A stretch of DNA of 64,000 nucleotides from Blumeriella jaapii (Eukaryota; Ascomycota; Leotiomycetes; Helotiales; Drepanopezizaceae): assembly GCA_009599575.1 (NCBI GenBank), contig VWND01000014.1, positions 682,001 to 746,000 on the forward strand, read 5' to 3'. The notes beneath the pieces were generated by a model. It saw only the letters and a list, made by a program, of their open reading frames with translations. It was not told the origin of the DNA and did not search any database. A program made the position numbers and the translations under genes. Position 1 is the first letter of the stretch. Every line of letters starts with the position of its first letter. Below, piece after piece: positions 56,149 to 64,000 of the stretch.

Positions 56149-57239
56149 AAAACAGCTCAAGTGCTAACCTCCACCACCCACCCACCTACCTACAACCAGA
56201 CAAATAACACACTCACTTGTAGAGACCAAACGTAAGGTAGGTATAGATATGCATTTGTAAATAAATCTGTACGTAGCGTTCGGTCGTTCGTTCGTTCGTT
56301 CGTTCATTCGTTCGTTCGTTCATTTATTCATGGTGTTGCTATCCCAAGGTTTCAATCAAAACGCCTCCTGCCTGTTCGAGACCAGACAACAACAAACTAC
56401 CTACCTACCTATACCTACCTACCTACCTACCTACCTACCTACCTACCTACCTAACTAACTGCACCCACACACACACTCGCATGCACGCATGCATAGTCAG
56501 GAAAGTCGGAGGTTAGCGGCGCGCTTTTCCGGATGCGAAGTTGGAAACGACTGTACTGAACTATAAGGTTACGTATTGTAACCGATATGCGAAAAAGATG
56601 ATTAATGGCTTTCTTGTTGAATTCTTGTGAGACGGTGGTACTTTTGGACCCCCCAACCCAACCCCCCCCCCCCCCCCCCCCCCCAACTTAGCACAGTATT
56701 ATGATCTAGACTGTAGTCGTGGACCCTTGGACCTACCTGACTACCCACCACGGTGTAAAACCACCCCCCTCCCCCCTAGATAGTACAACAACGACCTTCT
56801 CCAGCTTACAGCGGCTCCTGTTTTTTCGTGTGTGTGTTTCTGTGTCTTTCTAGGTAGACTTTCCCCTAGACCTCGTTACCCACCGATGTGTGGCCGTATC
56901 AGCGTGGTTTTGGTGCCTGCTTTTACGTGATCTGATGTTCGGCCTGAGTCTAACTGGATATTCACCAACTTGAAATATCTGCTTGAGGTGTCACACATGA
57001 CATCGAAACTCGCGGATACCAAGCCGTCGTTACACCTATCTACCCTACCATTAAATCGCGTTGCAGGCCGCACGTCAATATGACAATATCCAGTCTTCCC
57101 ACACCCAATCAGCATCATATAATGTACAGCCATCCAGACTCGCCATGTACATACATCCGGCATCAAAGCACTTTTTGAACTCCAGACCGCATTTATACTT
57201 CGAACGCCAAATGAGTCCCGTTGCAAAAAAGACACACGA

Positions 57240-60200
57240 TCAGTTATTTCCGAACCCTCTGATGCCTCTGATCCCCACATGCTTCTTCTCCTTCTTGGCC
57301 CCAGGTTCGGGGGTGGATTGCGCTGTACTTTCCGCTTTCGCCGCCTCTTTGGCGGCAAGCTCCGCGGCTTTTTTCTCTCTCTTGTCGCGGTCCTTTTTGC
57401 CTTTATGTGGAACAGCGCCTGCTCTGTCAGCTGTGTACACGCATCATACCATGACATAGGCTTACCTCTGCCAAACACCCGTATATCACTCTGTGATGTG
57501 ATCTTCAATAGCCCACCGGCAGCAGCGCTTTCCCCGCTCATGCTGTCTGCACTTCTCCCCGTTTCCTCCATGCTCGGCGGCCCATAAGGCTGTGGGGCTT
57601 GAAAATGATAACCACTACCGCTAGCCGACACAGGCCTTTTCCCCTCGGCGGGCGAGTGGCGGTTAGTCGTATCTAGTCTGCCCGGTCTTGTTTGCATCGA
57701 AGAACCTGGGCTGGTCTCAAATATAGTAGGGTGATCCGAGTCTGAACGCCGAATTCGGTTGCCACGGCCAGAGGGACTAGAAGGGCCGAAAGAATGGGAG
57801 CCACCGAGTAAAGGCTCGTCGCCGCCTTGAACATCGTTGAGTTCCTCGCGGAGATCAGCGTAGGCAGCTTGCAGACGCGTGTAACGCTTGAGAAGATAGC
57901 TATGTGACGACTGTAGCTCCTTAATGCGGTGACGGGAAGCGGCCATGGCGGTGTCGAGGAAGACGTGGCTGAGTTTTGCCTTCTCCGAGTCCTCACTACG
58001 CGAGGATGAGGAGGTATCATCTCGGTTGCGAAAGTTCTCGAGCTCGGCCTCGAATGCTGCTCTGGCTTTCGCAAGCTCAGAGTCTCGAGCACCGAGTTCC
58101 AGTTCGAGGAGGTGGACGCGGTTGAGGGCGGCTTCTGCGCGCTCTTGTGCTCTTTCACCGTCCCGCTCGCCCACTTCCAATTTGACGATTTTTTTGGACA
58201 TGACATCAACGTCTTTGCGTAGGCGCTCGAGTTCATCGAGATTACTCTTGACGCTCTTGACTGTTTGGTCAGCCTCCGTTGCCCGACGTTCAGTCTCGAT
58301 GATCAAAATCTCCAGTTTGCTGTTGGTATCTCGAGATATGGCAAGGTCATCAATGAGCTTTTCCCGTTCCCGAGTCCATTTCTTCTGTGCCTCTCGAAGG
58401 ACTCGCAATTTGGCAGTAAGATCCGCCTCCCATTTCCTGGCATGCGCTTTGGACTTGTCGGTCTCCTTCCTCATCTGAGCGTTCACCCTTTTCGCCTCAG
58501 TAAGCTTAGCTTTTAAGCCGCGGTTGTAGTTCATCAGATGCTGGGTTTCGGCCTCGACTCTTGCTTCTCGGATCTGCTGTCTGCGTATCCTTCCTATGTG
58601 TGACAAATGTTGTTGTTTGAGATACCGCTCAAAATTCAAATCATTCTTTAAGAGTTGAATCTCACGATGCAGGTATGCAACTTTCAGCCCTGTCGTACCA
58701 GTACTTGGTCGCAAGGACGGAGATCTGGGGATCGTTTCTCGTGTCAATGAATCGAGGAAGTTGTTAACATGAGACGGATCGTTGCTACCGTAGGCATGCA
58801 GAGAGGTCACCGAGTCATTGGTGAATGCGTGATCCAGGCTTCGTCGAGTGGAAATCTGCGAATGTAGTATGTCGGACAGCTGATTAGCAGGAGATCCAAT
58901 CCGCTGTGGCATAATGGTTGGACTGTCGGGGTATTCCGATGGGGGCAAAGTAGGAGAGTCGGCGATGGACGGCATGGACTGGGATGTCTGTGAGATTTTG
59001 CGACGTAGGCTGAGGCCAGACGAAGAGCGATAATCCTCTGGTGACAAAACCGCTGCTGGTCGAACGTCCCGCCAGCTGGTCACTCGAGATGGAACGTTGG
59101 AAATTGGTTCCGAATCAAGCAGAGGCTGGTCAGGAATATCTGCATTCGGTTCGGCTTTCTTGACCGGTCCTCGCGGTCTGGGGACATGTTCATAGCCGTC
59201 TTCGCTCGGAACATACAATGCCATGCATTCTGCAACCACATCTGGAGCAGCGCTCCTCTGCCATCGGTTTTTGTCGGTAAGCTCAGATTCTATGGTAAGC
59301 TTAAAGAAGTTGGGATGCATTAGGTGAACCTGTCTGAAAGGTTCTGATCGCTGCTGAATATCTATAGGGTCAATATCCAGATCATCTGCCCCAGGAAATT
59401 TGGCGTGTCGCAGGTATCTTTGGGGTTTCCGTATGTAGCTCATGAAGTTGATAGGGTACAGCCCGTACAGAAAGGTGAAGTAATGGAGTAGCTCCGGGAC
59501 AATCTCGTCGTCGGACTCCAGTAGCTGAGCAAGTTTCTCCCATTTACCTTTTTCTGGACGGCTCGCCTCCTTCTCACTGTCCTTGTCGTCCTCGTTGTCC
59601 CCACCTTTCTGGGCAGGCGGCTCAACAAGCCGACGTTCCTTGTCCCAGAATAGCATCCGGCTGTAAATATTGAACAGGGCAGGGAGATGTTGGGATGAAG
59701 ATTTGGGTATATGTGGTAGAAACATAACCAAGGCCGTCATTGCCAGCGATATAGCTCTTGTAGAAGTATCGATTTGAAGACATCGTAACAGATCGTCGAA
59801 GAGGGGGGTCTGGAGCATCTGGTGGAGATGGGGGGGCTGGTGTCGGAAGAACTCGCAGAGAAGTGAGAGGGCCAGGATTCGACTTTTCCTTTGCACGAAA
59901 AATTTGTCAATCGTGGTCAAAAGGTCCTGACCGTAGTTCAGCATTTCCATCTGGCTGCGATGAGCAAGCTTACCTTCGGTCTCCTCTTGCCAAATGCTAA
60001 CAAGATCAATTGGATCTGCGTTTCCACAAACTTCGCATGATCATTGAGCTCCTCCAAAGCCAGTTTGGACTTAGCAAGCCAAGTAGACATCAGATTTTCT
60101 GCGACTGCATCGCTGGTCGCCTTTGCCTCTTGAACATGCGCCTCTTCTTCTTCGTCGTATATCAGTATTCCCAGCAGCGTATCCCTAGCCTCGAACGCCA

Positions 60201-60591
60201 ACCCCTTTTCAACACCCAGATGTACCATAATCGGCACATTGAGTCTATCCCACCATTGCAGCAATCTGCCAGAGCCTCGGAGATTCGGCTTCACTGCGCG
60301 GAGGATGCTGAGGAACGGAGCCAAACGGCTGGGATGGTCGTGGATGGAGGATTGATAGACCGATAGCAGCTCTTCGTGCAGCCGCTGACTGTCCGATTCA
60401 TCATGGACAGCATGTTTTTCGAGGTACGCGTCGATGACTTGACCCAGTTCGTCTGGGAGAGGGAGGGCGAGGGTCGGAGCAGCGGCTGTGATTGACTTGG
60501 ACAGCTCTTTAAGAGACCTGGACAGCGCAATGTCAGTACGGCCGTGGACAAGGGAGATAGAGATCAGCTGTTGCACTGACCCCGAAGACAT
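57240..60591 (-). CDS. TSC1: TSC1 / hamartin homologue
   Basis: Hamartin pairs with Tsc2 to form the GTPase-activating complex that restrains Rheb and TORC1. The coding sequence is complement(join(57240..57421 or 57430,57466..59926,59974..60591)), about 1090 residues. The first intron (47 nt, GTAAGC..GGTCAG, branch CTGAAC) joins GKRRPK to DLLTTIDKFFVQRKSR. The N-terminal hamartin domain (about residues 20-430) shows KSRILALSLLCEFFRHQPPH, SRAISLAMTALVMFLP-like helices and VPELLHYFTFLYGLYPINF. A Ser-rich middle follows, then a long coiled coil (about 560-860, EREKLIDDLAISRDTNSKLE). The C-terminus needs a very short second intron (35 or 44 nt) to reach a basic tail ending GIRGIRGFGNN. Read-through instead gives a long unlikely tail ending at 56876. 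I prefer the spliced end because the basic tail looks like that of other fungal hamartins. Confidence 0.87.
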
Positions 60592-61517
60592 CGTTGCTCA
60601 GCTGTTGTGTCTGGGGCGTTGCTCGGAGCTGGTGGTAAAGCGTGCTTAAGCTTCTATGCAATGCGGGCGCATGGAAGCGGGGTGAAGGCTCTGTCTGGGC
60701 CGACCACAACGTCCACAACATGCCCTTCCACGCGCCGGCCCTGAGTGGAAGCTATTCGGATTGGTAGGGCTGGCCTTGGCGATTGATATGAGTAGAGTTG
60801 CTGTGAGGTACTGGTGGCTCAGTCGATCTTTGCCCGGGTCGGGGGCAGGTAAGGTAGTTGTGGTTGAACAGCATCAAAGAGCGATAAGGACGAGAGCATT
60901 TGTTATCGACGACGGGGTGCCGGTCTTACTTAAGCCGCTGCCATCCGCCCCCAAGCAACTTCGGAGCACATGAAAACCCCAGATCAACAGTACCACATAG
61001 CTTCATCAAATGTTCTAGATCGTCTAGGAGGCGGGGAATTCAAACGATCAAGTTTTGTTCTTGCCATTTGTTCCCCCAATCTTCCATTCAACTGCAATGT
61101 ATCACAGTGCAGTTCGAATCGTCGATCATTTGCATTCGACGATAGCTCATCCCTTTATGAAAAGGAACTATCATCATTACAGCATCCCAGGTGGAAGACC
61201 CTGTGTAGCTTCTTGGAAAGCTAAAAAACGAGAAGTTGTGTCCACATGAGGATGTATTTTTAGCCGTTTGCCGCCTCGTTACACAAGTCCTGTTGTTTGT
61301 TTACCCCTTTTTCGCTTAGCACCTTGATTAGTGGTGAGCCAATCTCTCACTATAATTGCTGATTTTTGGAGCTGGGAAGAAAACTTGGGATCAAGTGTCT
61401 TGTAAATTTGTAGATAATAGTGACACGATAGAAGTTGTCCCATGTTCTCCAAGAAAAGAAAACTAGAACGATCGGGCCATCACAACAAGCCTACGACGAC
61501 GTGACCAGGTATTCCAG
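60592..61517. other. TSC1 promoter side
   Basis: This 0.9-kb interval separates the 5' end of TSC1 from the 3' end of the next gene on the same strand. No gene or repeat of note is seen. Confidence 0.45.
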
Positions 61518-62514
61518 TTAGTCAGCTGCATCAATAAAAGCATCCCAATACGCATCGTCAAACACCGCCGTTCCTACACCTTTCCCAGCACCCTCAGCCC
61601 CAGCATAAATATCCTCATTAACTCTGAAGATCGCCACTCCATCCCTCAATCTTACAAGCTGCTTCACCCCTTCCTTCCACTTCTCTGGCCCACCCACCTG
61701 GAACTCAACTTTCTGCCACTGAGCAGCCCAGCCCCTCGTCCCCGGATACTTACCCGTCTCGTGAATAGTCGCGCCCTCCACATGTTTTCCTTCTTCGCCC
61801 TCACCTCTGAAACCAAAGGTAGGCTTGATATTCTCGCTGATCGACAGCCGGCGGATGCTCGCGACACTCGATGGATCAAAGGGCGCCTGCCGCCCTGGCA
61901 CGAACCCGGTCTCTTTGCTGGAGAGAGAGGTCCAGGTCGCGTGTTGCATGAGGATCAGACCCGTCAGCATCCAGATGTCAGGTCGCGCGCTCGATTTGTC
62001 CTTCGCGAGGATTTCGGCCGCGGAGAGATGGGAGGCGAGCCATTTCCTGGCTGATGGAGACGAGAGCGTTACTTCCTCGAAGAACTCCTCTGGACTGGTA
62101 AAGAAAGGATCATGTCAAATTGGTTGCAAATGGCTTGGAGGGCTTGGCACGTACTCGTTGATCTCAATGCGAGTGGTTTTCTCCGAAGCTGCGACGCGAT
62201 AGCGCTGGGATTGAGATTCATCCTCTGGTTGGGTCGCGTCGTGACCTTGTTCGGTGCCTTTTCCAAGTGTCAACGCGTAGTTTCCGAGAGATGTTCGTGT
62301 TGCCCATGCAGGAGGAGACTCTTCGATGCTGATGATTCTTAGTTTCTCTATCATGATACTCGATCAGCTTTAAATCTTACTCGGGGTATGCTTTCTCGAC
62401 GTGTGGATCGTAAAAACTTGGATTCTGGAAGTCGTGGACTAAATTGCCTAGGCGGAGGTGTTTTCCATCGATACCCGCATTGTAAGTGATGTATGTGACC
62501 CCCTCCTCTGACAT
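61518..62514 (-). CDS. Conserved-looking protein of unknown function, 297 residues
   Basis: The coding sequence is complement(join(61518..62094,62155..62337,62381..62514)). Both introns (60 and 43 nt) have GT..AG ends and restore one continuous frame, so the gene is well supported even without a known family. The start gives MSEEGVTYITYNAGIDGKH. Notable segments are LRLGNLVHDFQNPSFYDPHV, WATRTSLGNYALTLGKG, PEEFFEEVTLSSPSARKWLA, DIWMLTGLILMQHATWTSLS, IKPTFGFRGEGEEGKHVEGA, GWAAQWQKVEFQVG and VFDDAYWDAFIDAAD. There is no signal peptide. DIWMLTGLILMQHATW is the only moderately hydrophobic run, and it looks more like a buried helix or strand than a membrane anchor. I do not recognise the family. 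It is the last gene before an AT-rich region, a setting common for lineage-specific fungal genes. Confidence 0.75.
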
Positions 62515-64000
62515 TTTGTATTATACTGGAAACACAACGTTTTTCATGTGTAAAAGAGAATGAGAATGGAAAAATCAAGAAGTATTTATGGGTGAGGTGG
62601 AACAAGCTACCCCGCATTTCTCATCTGGGCTGCTGTCATACGACACTACCCCGCATTAGAAGTATAAACTTGACGGATCAAAGATTCTTATTTCTGTCAG
62701 AATTATACGGGGATTTTCAAAGTCCAAGGCCAGATCGTTGTAGCTTTTTGCCCCGATGAAAACTGACACGATTGAAGTTGTGATATCTGATATGAACAGG
62801 TCGTTCAAGTTCCAAGTAGTAGGAAGTAACAGTCCATAATCGTTCATTTTGAGAATTTTACTGACAACAGAGGCGTATATTAAGCACTAATATGCTGTCT
62901 TGAAGTATCAGATGTTATTACAGCCCCTAGAAACACGTTTTTTCTCGATGAGACAGAAGCAAGCAGCTGACCAGAATTTCCCAGGCTACAAGCGAGCCTA
63001 ACAACAGAAATCCTTATTGAACAGTGCTATAGTATTAAGAGATTAAAAAACTCAAAGTAGTTTTTGTTTCAGAAGAAAACTGCATGTAAAAAGAAGCAGT
63101 TGTTCATGATATTTGGGCCACTTCGGCTTCGCTTAGGAAAGTTTTTTCATTTGTCTACGCTCGATTTTTATTGACTATGGCTTGCTATCTAGAGAAAAGC
63201 GGTCAGGATCCTAACGTCTCAACATTGTATATATTATATATTATTTTAGATAAGAGAATCATTATGATAGGAGCTTAGTGGTCTGGACCGGAGATGTTAG
63301 AGTTCAGAAGGGTATTTTAACTTAAGCGACATTAAGCGAAGAAAACAATGAGTAGGTGGGTAAGAACTCGAGACTAAGATGTTATTTATGTCTTTCTACA
63401 ACTCGTTTACAAAAGAACCTAGTCACAGAGTTTTCAATAAGAAATCTGCTGAGAATTTTTCATCTCAGTCCATACAAAAATACCTACATAGCAAAACAAT
63501 CCCAGCTAATTATGCAACAATTTTGTCAAAATGCTTGCGAGCGCTTTCTAATATGAGGTGCGCTGCGCCTGACAAAATGTCACCAATCCTGCATTAACCG
63601 GCATCTCATCGTGCAGCCTGGTTCCTGGGCTATCAATTATTAGATCTTTGCGCAGGCATCAGCCGAGATATCACGGCTTTGAAGAAAAAAAGCGATCTTG
63701 GTACATTTTGAAACTCCTTGCACAAAACAGTAAAATGTAATCTAAAATCCAGCTACAAAAGTGGCTCAGAAGCTAAGAAGTGTTTACCATAATTCTGCAC
63801 CGCGATTGGAATCAGAAATATCATGATTTTTGAGGTCTATCAGCATTAAATATTCTCAAATACAATTTAGGACGGAAAAACAAAGGACCTCATCCTCTTA
63901 TCTGATTCCGTCATATCAAGCAGCTCTATAGAATACTCACAGCTGATACTGCCTCCCAGCAACCTCAAGTTCAAGACAAATAAACCTCAAGTAGCAAAGT
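62515..64000. other. AT-rich, gene-free region at the window edge
   Basis: Composition shifts sharply to A+T from about 62.6 kb. Frames are broken in all readings and TA steps are frequent. This is typical of decayed repeats or RIP-affected DNA in filamentous ascomycetes. One short frame at 63379-63597 could be a remnant of an element, but I cannot assign it. The 6.0-7.1 kb interval is similar in character. Confidence 0.5.

Larger units (their letters stand above)
55056..57239. other. Convergent intergenic region with microsatellites
   Basis: No gene seen. It contains CACT (55553-55575), TAGG (55650-55700) and TTTG (55708-55740) runs, copy B of the dispersed element (55939-56148), TTCG (56279-56320) and CCTA (56396-56455) runs, and a C-run at 56664-56684. 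Confidence 0.55.

Noticed and set aside
1..64000. tRNA, rRNA, CRISPR or secondary-metabolite cluster
   Set aside because: I looked for tRNA T-loop words, regular spaced repeats and synthase motifs and found none that hold up.

Overview
This window is nuclear DNA of a filamentous ascomycete (Pezizomycotina). The genes carry short introns, mostly 43-113 nt, with GT..AG ends and CTAAC/CTGAC-type branch sites 10-20 nt before the acceptor. The gene set is typically fungal: a fused URA2-type carbamoyl-phosphate synthetase/aspartate transcarbamylase with a dead dihydroorotase-like domain, a YVC1-like TRP channel, a TSC1/hamartin homologue, an Rds1 ferritin-like secreted protein and three secreted plant-polysaccharide hydrolases. 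I cannot name the genus.

Layout: 1-932, 3' part of a ZIP zinc transporter (+). 1423-5029, a large BTB/POZ-like protein of unknown function (-). 5.03-7.40 kb, gene-free and AT-rich. 7401-8215, ubiquitin C-terminal hydrolase (+). 8.2-10.26 kb, microsatellites. 10263-12064, GH6 cellulase (-). 12.1-19.98 kb, gene-poor, with a tandem duplication. 19985-21078, GH131 beta-glucanase (-). 21.1-25.95 kb, gene-poor, ending in polypyrimidine DNA and copy A of a dispersed non-coding element. 25954-27219 (-) and 28976-32598 (+), a divergent pair sharing a fungal-allergen-type domain. 32.6-35.9 kb, satellite arrays. 35930-39564, TRP channel (-). 41494-48989, URA2 (+). 49759-51036, GH10 xylanase (+). 53211-55055, Rds1-like protein (+). 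55.06-57.24 kb, microsatellites and copy B of the element. 57240-60591, TSC1 (-). 61518-62514, a small conserved-looking unknown (-). 62.5-64 kb, AT-rich.

Housekeeping and signalling genes (URA2, TSC1, YVC1, UCH, ZIP) alternate with lignocellulose genes (GH6, GH131, GH10). The latter suit a plant-degrading or plant-associated lifestyle. There is no secondary-metabolite cluster, CRISPR array, rRNA or tRNA that I can see.

Five places in four otherwise intact genes need an indel to keep frame (UCH, GH6, the Q/N-rich gene, URA2 twice). Several lie in G, C, GC or AC runs. This pattern looks more like unpolished long-read assembly errors than gene death, and readers should treat those frames with care. 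The strongest non-routine observations are the 190-210 nt inverted non-coding element pair 30 kb apart, the shared domain in the divergent pair, the two repeat blocks (Q/N/L-rich and GHNQST) in one of them, the odd C-terminal extension of the GH6 enzyme, and Pir-like repeats at the N-terminus of the Rds1 protein.
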